DNA of 64,000 nucleotides from Asterias amurensis (Eukaryota > Echinodermata > Asteroidea > Forcipulatida > Asteriidae). Every line of letters starts with the position of its first letter. Within the stretch, counting starts at the first letter, position 1. This document shows, piece by piece, positions 40,089 to 54,200 of this stretch. Position numbers and translations under genes: made by a program. Under the pieces are notes generated by a model. The model did not search any database. It saw only the letters and a list, made by a program, of their open reading frames with translations, and was not told the DNA's origin. The DNA is taken from the NCBI RefSeq assembly GCF_032118995.1, contig NC_092660.1:6897501-6961500 (forward strand), read 5' to 3'.

Positions 40089-43000
40089 ATGATGGCTCAA
40101 ACATCCTTTAGTGTTGGTCCAGCATTGACCACTGCACGTAATAATCTACAGACTGCTGGTCAACATGTAGATTCCTTCATCAATCAGGATAAAACCTACA
40201 ATGAATTAGCTCAGCTTCTCAATGTCACTTCATCAGGTGAGTAACCAAGGGCTCCAAATTCTCGCTGGATCGCAGAGGGGCAAGGCCAGTGCTTTTAGCT
40301 TTGGTCAAGTGAACTTAATGCCGGACAAGGTCTTGTTATACACACAAATACTGTTGTTAATAATATGAAATATATTTTCTTTCATTTAATAACTTTCTAT
40401 TTCAGTTTAAAATAAAAGTTTTTGTTTTAATACTTGTTTGAACAACGAACCCAGCCGACCGTTTTTCATGTGCATCATCATGCATGCTGCATACAAGTTT
40501 CCCATTCAGGATTTATTCTGTTTGGTGTTACCATGATACTCTATAGACCTTTATCATGCTGTCACCATGTTGGTCATGTTCCCTGTTTCCAATAACAGTA
40601 ATGAATGCTAACATTATTTGCGCATGGCACCAGACTATTATTTCATCCAGCCTCAGTTTTGTTACAATGAGTTGGAATGGAGTAAAATCAAGATGACCAC
40701 ACTATGATAAAGGTCTATAGCTTATGTACTGGGGACTACCATTCTAGCTGTATCTTATTGAGTGTTATGCTTCGATTATTTGACAGCTCATGCTACTGTA
40801 AGTGGGATTAGTGATGTGGATTATCCATCATTATCATCATCTTCTGTTGGATTAGCGGACTTGCCACAACTCAGTCCAGCAAAGCAAGTACCTCTACCTC
40901 CAGAACTTGTGGAACAGTTTGGACGTATCCTTTTTATACCAATGTATGGGCCTGAATTACTGGCAATACAGTCAACTCTTGTTAATACGAGGTCCGCAGG
41001 ACAAGCGAGTTTCCTCATAGTATTCAAAGCTCGGAATATCCAATTGCGGTAATATCAATGCATAATAGATGTTAAATTTGCATTGAGGGTAAAGAATATT
41101 ATTTTGGTTTTTACCCATACACCGATGTGTGTAATTGGCACTGTATACTCAGGACTTTCCTGAGTCCTGTGAAAAAATATCACAGGCATATTACACAAGT
41201 GGGATTCGAACCCACGACTCTTGCAATTCTAAAGCAGTGTCTTACCAAGTAGCCCTTGGTAGCTAGAGGCAGTTAGAATCCTATGTTTTGGCAGCGGGTA
41301 CTGCATCAATAGAATAATAGATTTTAAGTTTGTATCGGGGATAAAGAATATCAGTGCAAGCTTGATATAATGGCTATACGTGTACAGAGATAAGGGTTTA
41401 TACACAGGAGTTGGATAACTGTGTGCATACAGTAGTAGGGTGTGCATGGTTCCCCACAAACAAGCACAACATTGGGATAATAAAACTGTTTTTAATTGAG
41501 TTAGGTTAGTTTGGAAGTCAATTAATAAAATCAATTTACATTTTACATGATTGACAACATTTCTGAGATTTTAACTTGCTGTTCTTGTTAAATGAAGTTG
41601 CGGTGTAGTCAACAAATGGGTTCTTGATTCCCATTGGTAACCACCAGTGCAATGCTAGATGGTTCATTGCTGAATGCTGAATGGGTTTTTCGTTTTTCTT
41701 TTTACATAACTAGAGCAGGGCTTCAACGTATTCCTGATAAACTTCTAGAAAATCAATGTCAATCTTTGACCTATTTAGCGGAGTACTGGATTTTATTCTG
41801 ACTTGATTCCTTGATGTGTGCAATTCAGACATGCAATGTAACTGCATGATGGGAGTGTTTCCAGAGATAAGCCGAGCTTGGCTGTCGGTGGACAGCGACA
41901 TTTTTGTCTGGAACTATGAAGATGGGTAAATTAAAAATAAAATATTTATTTAGTAATTGTTTGTAACGATTTATATGTTTAAAAAATAGATAGTTGTTTA
42001 GGGGATGAATCCGCCTACCCCTTTTGTGACGTCAATCGAGCCAGACTTTGCCTCGATCGAACACAAGTACGTGCAAGTACATGCAAGTCCTAGTCGTAAG
42101 TTTGTATGTTTCGAAAAAAAAGTTTATTTCTTGCATTTTTTCGGCAATGTTGACCATGTGTTTTGCTGCTAGAGGCAGCAAAACAACTAAAAATGTGGTC
42201 AGTTTGCAAAGTGGTCCGGGCTGATGTCTTTTCCAGCGCTGTGCAGCAAATACTTTGTGCCGTCGTGCTTCGAGAATCCGGAATACACCACACATTTTGA
42301 TATGAAGAGAAAAGTTCTTTTCTAAAACATGACGCGATCCCAACAACTTTCCAGCTAGTGGGAAGTTGAAGAAGGTACCTGAAAGACGTGACGAACCTAA
42401 AGGAGCATTTGCATAACGTGAACAAAATCGGGTATTGTTTCAACTTTGAGGGCATGTTTTTAGCTTGTGCCAAGCATCACTATTTTGCGTTGGCACTGCA
42501 TGCGATTCACCGTGCTGGGTAATCTGAGTGGGCCGTCCACACAGCAGCCATACAGTGCGTGCAGTCTGCTCCGTGACCATAGTTCTGTAGTAGGCATCAT
42601 ACCGATCAGGTACCCAGACATAGTGTACGGGGCCAGACTACACATTTTCTCTTCAAATATTGCGCCTCGATTGACGTCACGAACAGTGCCCTCTCGGGTC
42701 GGGCCTACTTTTAAATTTGTAAATAAAATGGATGTTAGTTGTGTTTTTTGTACGCTGAGCCTGCATCAGACTATTCCAGTAAGTGTAGTTTATTGTGATG
42801 GTTTCATATTTTTGTATTTGTGATTTCAGGGGGGACTTGGCTTATTTTGATGGTTTAAGTGAAACCATACTTTGTGCTGGGTTGGTGCGACCTAAACCCA
42901 ATATCTTCCAAAGTCATATTCGCTTCTTACTGTGTTTGGTGACCCCTGTGGAGATAGTACTTCTTGGAGTCAGCTTTGGTCAAGCTCATGATGGTATGTA

Positions 43001-46000
43001 TGTTAATTACACTAGATATTATCTTTGAAATGTCTATACATTTTATTACTGTTGAATTATGTGGCATCCATCTTTCATTATTTTACTCATTGTTATTTGT
43101 TTTAAATTGTATGCTTAATTTTCATTGTCAATATGAAAAATAAATGTCCATTGAATTGAATTGAACTGAATTGAATTGAATTGAATTGAATTGAATTGAA
43201 TATGTAGTTAATAAGCATGCCACTCAATCAAAACGACAACATTGGCAAAGGACTGGTCTTTAGAGGCACTGGAAATATTTGGTAGTTGTCAAAGACCAGT
43301 ATTCTCACTTGGTGAATCCCAACATATGCATAAAGTAAAAAACCTGTGAAACTTTATGCTGTTAAACTAAGTTGTAAGAAAATAGTGCAGGAGAAAAAAA
43401 AAACACCTTGTTGCACAAATTTGTGTGCTTTCAGATGCATAATAAAAGGCCGCAGCTGAAGCCTTTTGTTATTTGAGTGAGAAATTACCTCTTTCTCATA
43501 CAATTACCTCATTTTTCACAATGTTTTATACTATCAACAGCTCTCCATTGCCTGTTTTTAGTCAGTTTTTATGCTAAAAATTATTTTGAGTATTTACCCA
43601 AAATGTCCATTGCCCTTAATGTGACCAATCATGATCCTCAAATTACAAACCACTCGGCTAAAACTGAAGTGTGACATGATTTTGTTTTCTTCATATTGCA
43701 CCACATTTTTTTAAATTAGTGTCAAAGCTTGTTTCTTGCACTATTTTCTACAGGATCGCTCTAATGGCCTCAAGATACTCACACAAAATAATTGTTTTCT
43801 AAATACATGTGCACTTTAATTTCAGTACAATATAAATACTTGTTTCTCCCCTTTAGATGTAACTGGAAATGACTACAGTCGCTGTGAGATGCATTTGTTA
43901 CCAGACCCATTGTTTTCTATACCATCTGACAGTACGTACATGCTGAGTATCAAATCAACAAACAATGGAAGAATCTTCTTAGCTGGCAAGGATGGCTGCT
44001 TGTATGAGATTGTGTACCAGGTACAACTTTTTACATATATAACAATCTTCCTGGCAATACATATCCAAATGGAAACCAGTCAACTCTCCCCCAGCAAAGG
44101 CGACCACTACAAAGTTGCCCCTTTACTTACAAGATGGCCCCTCTCAAAATCACCCCCTCACAAAGTCGCCTCCTGACAGAGTCGCCCCCCCCCCACCTGA
44201 CAAAGTTGCCCTCACTATTCGCTACTACTTTCTGGGGGCGATAGAAAAAAGGGATGGTTTTGTCTACTTTATTTTTTCCTGGTATTTAGATTGAGGAAGT
44301 AGTTGTTCAAATTTTCATAAATTAATGTACTTTATTTTTCAAATAATATTCGTTTGTTAATTGTTTGTCTACAAAAACAATTATTTTCTTTAAAAAAATT
44401 ACTTTACTTTATGGTGTAGAGAACCACATAGCTGTCAGGACTTGTCTCCACATTGTTAGATAACTTAACAATCATTTTCAATAGTTTAAAAGGCCAATCA
44501 CATAACAAAGTATATGTGAATTACTAAAGATGAAATTGTTGTGTTACTCCAGGCCTGGAATTTCATCTTTGAAAGGGCTAGGCCATTTTTATTTTGAAAA
44601 AGGCACTTCCATTGAAAAATCTTAATGTCAATGGGTAAGATCTAAAGGGGCAACAAGGCCAAGACATGGGGCATTGGTGGCCATGGCTTATGTGGTCTGT
44701 GTGTAATTCCAGGGCTGAGTACTGTCTGAACTCCAAGTTTATTTGGGCATATTCATTGGGTTCAACCTTGTTATCGACTATATTTTGCAGATTTTTAGAA
44801 GAAAAAAACGTATCAATATTTGATTAGGAAGTTCTCTGATCGTAACAGTTTCTTTTTGTTATTTGTTACTAATTCAATCCAGGCCCAGGATGGATGGTTC
44901 AGTCGCAAGTGTCGTAAAGTCAACCATTCTAGTAGCTCTCTCTCGTTTCTAGTGCCTTCATTTCTTAATTTCTCAGAAGATGGTAAGTTGATATTGAAAT
45001 TATTGTAAAATGTTTAAAGACACTGGACACTATTTGTTATTTTCAAAGATCAGTCTTCTCACTTGGTGTATCTCCATATATGCATAAAATAAAGCTGAGA
45101 AAATTTGAACTCAATTGGTCGTCAAAGTTGCGAGATAATGATGGAAGAAAAAACACCCTTGTCACATGAAGTTGGGTGCTTTCAGATGCTTGAATTTGAG
45201 ACTTCAGCTGAGGTCTCAAATACAATTCACATATTTTAGTGAGAGATTACTTCTTTCTAAAAAATTATGTTACTTCTGAGGGAGCCGTTTCTCACATTGT
45301 TTTATACTATCAACAGCTCTCCATTGCTCGTTACCTAGGTTTTAACTAACTATTATTTTGAGTAATAATCAATAATGTCCAGTGCCTTAAATCAATTAGA
45401 AATAAAATCACCAATGGGTGAGTTCATATTGAACCATACAATACAACACAAAGTTGTGTGCTTTCAGATGCTTGATTTCGAGACCTCAAAATCTAATTCA
45501 AATATTTTAGTAGAAACTTACTACGTATTGAAAACTACGTAACTTCGGAGGGAGCTGTTTCCCACAATATTTTTTACTATCAACAACTCTCCATTGATCG
45601 TTAACAACTAAGTTTTTATGCTAACAATTATGTAGTTGTTTTCTTTCTGTATTTCATTAGATCCCATAGCCGAGATAACTATAGATGAAACTAGACACAT
45701 TCTGTACACGCGGTCAGAGAGAGGTACAATACAGGTGTATGACATGGGAACCGATGGGTGTAGTATGAGTCGAGTCACTGCAGTCTCTCACTACTCAATG
45801 ATGAAACAAGCTATCTTCTATGCAAGGTTAGTTTTAAAAAACAGTATATTGGGATATTCTATCATCAGGGAGCAAGTTCGAGTGTGCACCATGGTTAACT
45901 AAAGGTTGACCATTTGCACTGGAACTCAGGCTGGTGGACCATTGGTTGACTACTGTAGTCAACCATTTGGAACCAGCCTCGAGCCAATAGTTTCTTCACT

Positions 46001-47802
46001 GGTCCCAACAGTATGTTTAATTCTAACCAGCCTCGAGCCAATAGTTTTTTCACTGGTCCCAACAGTATGTTTAATTCTAACATGTGTAAAGCAGGCCTTG
46101 AAATAACCGACAGCACCAACGGCAATTGCCGTTGGAGCCCTGTGCCATTGCCGTGATACTCTCGAAAACAACAATTCATGGCAATATAGTGCTGTGCCCT
46201 TTTTATCCAACAGCCGTCGGTGGCCCTTTTGTAAAATTGTTAAATGCACTCTAAATGTCCGCTTGTATGTTTACACTTTTACGGTTGGGATAATCATAAA
46301 AAAAAATTCACTAGAAAGTTCCGCAAAACACAGACCACAGACCTACTACTCCTATCCGCGATCACTACAACGCACACAGCAGTCCCATGGTTTCCAATAA
46401 AGGCATGTAGTCTTTTTACTTTGCGTTCTACAATAAAGGAAAGAAACATTGAGCGCTAGAACAATGCAATAGAACGATAATAAACGCCCTCTATTGGCAA
46501 AATATCACAGTGCATCACACGATAACGCCTCGACCTAAGACTGCACAAGTCTGCACATGTTTGGAAAATGGGTTTTCCCTCCGAATTGCAATCGCTGGTG
46601 TGCACGCTTACACCGTACAACAGCATAGTCTTCGCTGGTACGCATGCAATAACCGCGAAAGCATGGTCTGCACAGCACAGTTCCTCAGAAATGTTACCTT
46701 GTTTACGAAAATTACACAAAGTGTAGTCTTTATTTTACCAAAATGACGCCAATTACGATACCTTGGATCAATAGAAAGATTATTTTACTGTATAACGTAA
46801 GATTTGTTTCTTCCCTATTTTGTTTTGTCTTGTTGTTTTGGGGAAGTTTTTGCAGGGTGTTTTCGCAAAGTCAAAATGATGTGATGATGAAGATGCATTG
46901 ATTTTACATGCACGATTTTTTTAAACCTTCGTTAAGTTTTGTACATTTTAGTTTTTGCCATGATGCCCCTCAAATTCTAAAAAACTGCAGTGGTGCCCTT
47001 TTACACTTGGGTCATTCCGTGTCAAATCACCCAATGGGTTAAACCCTACCCTCTTCAAATTTGCTCATATTTGGTTTATGGGGTAATCGTGGCTCAACAA
47101 GCTCAAATTTCAAATTTCAGCTCCATCCGATAAATGGTTTTCGCGCTACAGCATGCTCTTTCTTGTTGATTTCGGGCAAAATGCGCCTGACCTCTGACAT
47201 TCAAACGACCATAAATCGGTAACCTTTGGGTCAAATTGGTTGAAATTGGTGTCTTTGGAAAGGAAATTGTGTAAGCTTTCCAAATATGTCTTTATTTCTG
47301 ATCTTGATTTTGATTGCATTTAAAATGTTAAGATTTGCTTGTTTGGACTAGGATGATAAATGCAAAAATGAAATTTACTGGATATTCCTGATTACGACAG
47401 AGCGGGTCACATATCTCCTATGTAGGTTAAATTCTGCTTCATTGTCGAGTAACAAAATGATTTGATTTGTTTGTATTTATTATAAAGGAACATTGATCGA
47501 TCTAACTTCAAGCAGGTTGTTCACATTGCTGCTATACCATGTACAGAGTCAAGCAGATTACATCTTGTGGCAGTCACACAAACAGGTTCGTTCAATATAC
47601 GTTAATTTTTGCAGAGGGATCATTCTCTGTATATGACCCCAAAATGTGGAATAAGCTTCCTATACAGATCAGAAATGTCAGCTCACTCATCTTATTCAAG
47701 ACACTCTTTAAAGCTCACCTGTTCCAGCAGGCTTACTAAACCATTCAACTGTGCCTCAGTGCCTTAGAACAAACTCTTGATTTTTGCGCTCTAGAAATGA
47801 CC

Positions 47803-47835
<33 letters not shown>

Positions 47836-50800
47836 CTGATTGATTTATCAATTCTACACCAGTATTTATTCTGGTTGTGAGCACAAACCGTTACAAAGCT
47901 TGAATAGTCTCTGTAGCGGCATTCGCATTGGACTTAAAACGGTGAACTTACCACCGCAATTTGTTAACTTTTACCGATATTAAGTCCAAGTGTGAACAGC
48001 CGGTAACCTATCGGGGTGGTAAACTACTGCCACAGCGCTGTTAACTTAGCAGGCTGTTTCAAGTCGCTGCAACTTAACAATGTTAACTTAACAGGGACAA
48101 GAAGTCCAATGCGAACACATCATTCCGGTAACTTAACCACACTGTCACGTCACTTCCATTAACTAGTCCCTAGTAACATACCACACACAAATTAATCCAA
48201 GCGCGAACAGCTGTTAACTTAAGCCCCTTTCACACAAGAGCATTTTAGCAAGGGTCCCTTGCTAAATTGTAGCATTGTTGTAAAATTTTACAAAATGTTC
48301 CTCAGGTGAATAGACAACAAATGTTTCTACTGTTCAAGTTCTTTTGCAAAATGTTGTCAAACATTGCCAATTAGGCAAGGGACCCCACAGACATTTCTGT
48401 AGCACTCTAGTAGCGGCCAATGCGAATGCGGCTTTTGTCTATTCGTGTAATGGGCAATGACATTAGACATTACATGTACATGCAACACTGTTTCTATTTT
48501 ACTCTGTGCTCAGCTTATGAAACAAGATAATTTTGAGTCAACTGGTCATCGAAGTTGCAAGAGAATAATGAAAGAAAAAACACCCTTGTTGTACAAATTT
48601 ATGTGCCCTCAGATGCTTGAGAAAGGCTTCAGGCCTGAAGTCTTTCTCGAAACTTTGTTACTTCAGAGGGAGCTGTTTCTCACAATGTTTTATACTATTA
48701 ATAGCTCTCATTTGGTTGAACCAAGCAAGTTTTTATGCTAACAGTTATTTTGAGTAATTACCAATAGTGTCCAGGGGCCGATTTCACAAAGCAACAAAAT
48801 TCATCGCAACACAAATTTTCAGTATCACCATAGTGATTTGTATTGTGACATCACACTTTACTAAGCAACTACGATTGATTTGCAGTTACGATCAATTTTA
48901 GATCTTTGTGAAATCGGCCCCAGGGCTTTTAACCTACTTGGATTATTTTTTTGCAGGTGTGCGGTTGTATTTTACAACCATTCCTTTCCAAGGAGGTTCG
49001 TTTGGCGGAGTACATGTAGGATCTCGAGATAGGCCAATTAATCTATGCCTGGTTCATATTAGACTACCTCCTGGATTCACTGCTAATGCTTCTCAGTATC
49101 GACCAACCAATGTACATGCTGCTGTCTACAGTCAAGGTAATGCGGGCTACGCATAGAGGGTGCACTGGTCTGTATACATGGCCAAGGCATGCGCACATGG
49201 CGGCCATTTTTTTTGAAGAAAAAAAACATTGCCTTGCTTGTATTTATCAAACATACACACCGACGCAACAGGTAGGCCTACTTCATCATGCGTACATCTT
49301 TGATCTCACAAAATGGCGCGTGTCTTCTTGCGGTCCCGTTGCGTTCAGCATGCAGCATTACCAGTGTGCCCTCTAGTTCTTATATAACTCTATGGGACTA
49401 CGCCTTATATTTCTTGTAGCTCTGATGGTGTCGGTATCCTTATTTATAAGTCGTTATGTCTATTTCACTCCGTCGTTGTATAATAACAATAATAGTGGCT
49501 TCTTGTATAGCTTGCATACCCGTCACTCAGTGATGCTTAAGGAGCTTTAACATACATTATTTTCCTGCAAGGTATGTGGGACTATGTTTGAATTATGAGA
49601 CCTACTCCTTCTACATAGAACCATGTAATGGTTTACAAGGTGCTGTGGCGCAAACTGCTGCCAATCAAACCAGGAACATGGGAGCGAACCCTTTCTCTTT
49701 ACGATAAGTGGACTGGATTATTTTACGTGGGTTACACAACACAGGACCAATGGCTTTATGTCCCTTTTGTATGCTTACAATGCTATTTTGTTGTCTTCTT
49801 TTATATAATCTTCTTGTGTAATATTCATATTGTCAAATGACTGGCTGGGTAAAGAAGAAGTTGCTGCGGTGTTGTGGCTGAGCGGATAAGAGCAGCAGAC
49901 TCAAGTTCTGGTGGTTAAGTTATCGGGATGCGGGTTTGAATCCCGGTCATGACACCTGTGTCCTTGAGCAAGACACTTAACCTTAGCCTCGTTCCACCCT
50001 GGGGTAAATGGGTACATGTGAGGGCAGAATTGGTTCTTGTGATTGATAAGCTTAGTGTGCTGCATATTTGGCAGCACAGGCTGTATTCTCCCCAGGGAGC
50101 TGAGATGGTTTAAGGAATGATTTAAGGCCCAGTGACCAGGGGTAATAATGTTGAAGCGCCATGAGCATCACTTCGTGAAGGATCTGAGCGCTATATAAGA
50201 AGCCACTATTATAATTATTATTTTTATTATTTCAATAAAAATGTAATGACCCTTGTTGTTTACTCAGGTACAATGCTGTTATGTTGCTCACAAACAGAAG
50301 AGTCAGATCACTTATGGTGTCTCAATCCAGATTCATTCCCATTCCAGCGCTCACTCATGGAAACTCGGGTAACTATGTAATCTTCTTGGACTGTAAAGGG
50401 GGTAACCCTGTTTCAGCCCCAGGAGTAGGTGGCAACGGCCCCTACAAAAAAATAGTTGATTGTAGCCCAAAACTTGAAGTGGCCTTCAGGCCTTGTGTGT
50501 CTGGTCTTGCATAAAAACAACTCTCCCCATCTTAACCAGATGTATGACACTGACGGATTGTGATATGTTTTGTGTAGGTGACTCATTCGATTGGGAGTAG
50601 GACGTGGGTTTTAGCTGAGGTTCCATCTATCCCACTCCTGACACCAAGGATTGATGTAGAGAGACCCAGACAAGCAGAACCACCTAGTGTAGTAACTCAA
50701 CACACTGTTACATCACCTTCATATGTGCTGCTTAGTTCAAAGGTAAATCATAGTATAGCATTGACTGAACAACATCTAATAATAGTACTAATAAATACAT

Positions 50801-51276
50801 TTGTAAAGCGCCTTATACGAAAAGCCTCTAAGCGCATAAACAGAACAATAAAATATACAATGAGAGAAAGATACAAATTACAAATAAGCAGAATATACAA
50901 ATAAGCAGCTTCAAACAAATCAGTTTTTAACAGAGACTTAAACAATTTGTAAAGAAGTAGCCTGGTGAATATGCACAGGAAGACTATTGCAAATAAACGG
51001 TGCGGCAAATGAAAATGATATGTAGCCATAAAAAATGGAAGAAGCTCTAGTAGTTGAAAGCAATGACTGTTCATTGATATTTGTTTTGTTCACCGCAAAG
51101 AAAATATAAGTTCATGTAATAATTTGCTCAAATTTGAAATTGATTGAGAATGGTTTTCTACACAGGGAAGCTACCTGGTGAATAAACTGCGTCCAGTGGA
51201 TCAGCTGCGTCAGCTCATGCTCAACAATATGGGACCAGATAACCCTGTGGTTGAAAGCTTCTTTAAACTGCACAAG
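40089..51276 (+). CDS. NUP155: NUP155 N-terminal propeller exons 1-12
   Basis: Codons 1 to about 544. Exon 1 gives a short helical lead ([15 protein letters not shown]) matching the LIDRQLQEDRMYPDLSELL region of the human protein. Exons 2-11 cover the Nucleoporin_N beta-propeller, with typical [42 protein letters not shown] and [10 protein letters not shown] strands. Exon 10 carries [19 protein letters not shown]. Exons 11-12 give [20 protein letters not shown] followed by QLRQLM, the entry into the helical part. The protein is clearly orthologous-like but diverged, for example around codons 330-360. Confidence 0.93.
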
Positions 51277-54200
51277 GTAAAGACAAACTAGTTGATCAGA
51301 TATTTATATACATGTGTTTATTAAAACCAGATTGCTCCGGGCAGATAGGGCTTGTAAGTCTTAAAAAACATCCTACTTAGGATAAGGTACTCTGATCTCA
51401 AACCCGGGCAGGAGGGGCTTATAAGCCTTGGGAGGCAGCCCTTCTAGATGAAGGCAAACTCTTACTTCAAACCCTAAGGCTGGGGCAGCAGCAATGCTTC
51501 TGCAGGTATTCTGGCAGTCGTATAGGAGATTCTCCCTCCCTCCGGCAGATATTCCACCTGGTGCCTACCAACAACCCTGAAGCTTGACTATGATGCAGTC
51601 ATTCTTGTAGCGAGCTGACAGCCTATTGACCCCTTGCACACGCATCACACGCGGGGGCTGATGCCATGCTCACCATGTTGGTGGGCAGTTAGGTTTACGT
51701 GTATTAACGCCGCGTCGCCTAAAATGCACACATCACTGCATAACGCACGGCATAGAAAACGCACAGTGAAATTGCCCACCAGTATGGCGCATTCAAGATT
51801 TTTCTGATGATGACGCCAGGTGAAATGGGTCAATTGACCCAATTCACCTGATGTCATCATCAGAAAAATCTTGGATGCGCCATTTGGTGGCCAATGTCAA
51901 CGTGTGTTTCAGTGAAGTGCGCACTTTAGGCGACACAGTGTTTGCAAGGTAAACCTATTGCCCAACAAAGTGGTGAGCATGGCGCAGTTGCCACGTGTGA
52001 CGTGTGTGCAAGGTGTCAATATGGTGTATACAATTTGTAGGAATGATGCTGTGATACTTGTTCCAACAATGGTGATATTAGTTTTTATTCTATTGTAAAA
52101 TAACCATCTTGTTGTTGAACTTACAGGAGGATCAAGCTTGTGCAACCTGTCTCATCTTAGCATGTTCAAGGGCATCCAGTGATGTGCAAGTTACTGCTTG
52201 GGCAACGCAAGCATTCTTTCAATATGGTGGAGCAGCTTCGATGAAACTGTATGGAAGTCACATCCAGAACACCCCAACTAACCTCTTTGGTAAGAAACAT
52301 ACTGCGGTTGGAAGGCGTGCAACTTTTAAGCTGATCAGCTGATTTCCTCTTTTTTTTTAAAACAATGCCATAGAAAACTGAAAAACACTGCATAACATCC
52401 TCAACTGGGCATCTGGTGTATGGAAGTCACATCCCAATTACCCCAACTAACCTCTTTGGTAAGACACATACTCCAGGTGGAAGGCATGCAATTTTTCAGC
52501 TGATTAGCTGATTTCCTCTTCTTATTTTTTTTAAACAGTGCCATAGAATACTTAAAAACACTGTATAAAAGCTACGTGTGATCGTCCATTTCCTCTTTTT
52601 TGCAATCGGAGAGTTGCTTGTCTGAGTTGGCTAGTATCCTTAATCGGGCATAATACCCTGAAATGGGCATCTGGTGTATGGAAGTCACATCCCAAATACC
52701 CCCAACTAACCTCTTTGGTAAGACAAATACTCCAGTTGGCTAGTATCCTCAATCTGGCATAATATCCTCAATTGGGAAAATTTATGTATTAATTTTTAGG
52801 GCAAGGTTAACATGGCCCATCTCCTTCTTCCCGGTCAAATTGTCTACTAGAGTTTACCCTCACTGGTATTTTGGGTCTTTATATTATGGGCAATATTGTT
52901 AGACTCAGCGGAAAACACAGTTGGGAATGATTCTAAAAAGCGTCTAGCCGGGATCATTTTGCCGTAAACTTGCAATGATTCCAATGATGTAGTTCGTTCT
53001 AATCCCACCCGAGCAATATGCCTGTGATATTGTTTACAGGACTCTGGAAAGTACTGAGTATACAGTGCTAACACACATTGATGTGTTGGTAAAAACCCCA
53101 AATAATATGATTAAACCCTGATGCAAATTGAACCTGTATTATGTAGTTGATTAATATTGATTGTATTGACAGGGAGTACATCACCTGTTACCGGGCAGAG
53201 ACCTGATGGTCAATTTGCTTCAATTCCTTCTGTATCAGGTAATCATTTGATTAATATTGAAATAAATTATCAGTCACTTACCCAGTTTCCCTTTTTACCG
53301 CGTGAGTAGAAAAAAAACAATCATTGGATGGGAGCTACTATTTTAAGAATAAGAAAAATCTTGAACAAATAAAAGTCCATTTCTTAGTAGGTTATTGATT
53401 TACCTTTACAATGGTGAAATAATGGGGGTGATTGACACAGGTATGCTTTTTTCAATCAGATGGCATATAAACATTTTTGTCCAACTACATTTGTGTTTCA
53501 TTTAAGGAGGGCAAGTTGGCTCTCAAAAGAGTATTTGGGGTTATTGTTGGCCCTGAAAAGAGCCAGTTGGTTTTGTTGGACATATCATTTTGCTTAACAC
53601 ACCTCTGCAGGCCATTGCCGTGATGCCCCAGCGAATTGCTGTGATGCCCCTGTAAAAATCACGTACCTTACGTCCACTTGGCCGTCGTGCCCTTTTCCAT
53701 TGATTCCATAGCATTATTTATTCCAAAGTGTTATTTAATTATGAAGGTAAATTGTTTCGGAACGTACGATCCCGCACACTTGTTTTCACAATGCTGTTTT
53801 GCAATAAAAAATGTGTCGAGAACGAGGCACGGTAACCATATCAAGTGTAGCTGAGCTGTTTACTACTAAAAACGCAGCACCAGACTACTCCCATGTAAAA
53901 ACTGGCTACACTAAATTATGCAATTTCGCGCTGATTTTTTCTATTGAGAACTGTATTTGTAGGGGATGGGGCCGGAGAGGCGTGCGGCCAGGGGCTGGAT
54001 ACAGTCTATGTTTTTCCCCTGGCTAATTCACTGGTGTCCAAGGCTTGTGGTTTTGGATTAATGTTTGTGACACAGCACAACCAGTGACCTGCCTGCCTTG
54101 CGACTTTCTTTTTCATTGCCAAACACATGTTTGTGTACACACAACAAGCGTGTAATTGTAAAACAGCAAAATCTGATGATATTGAGGTAACAGCAGAGCC

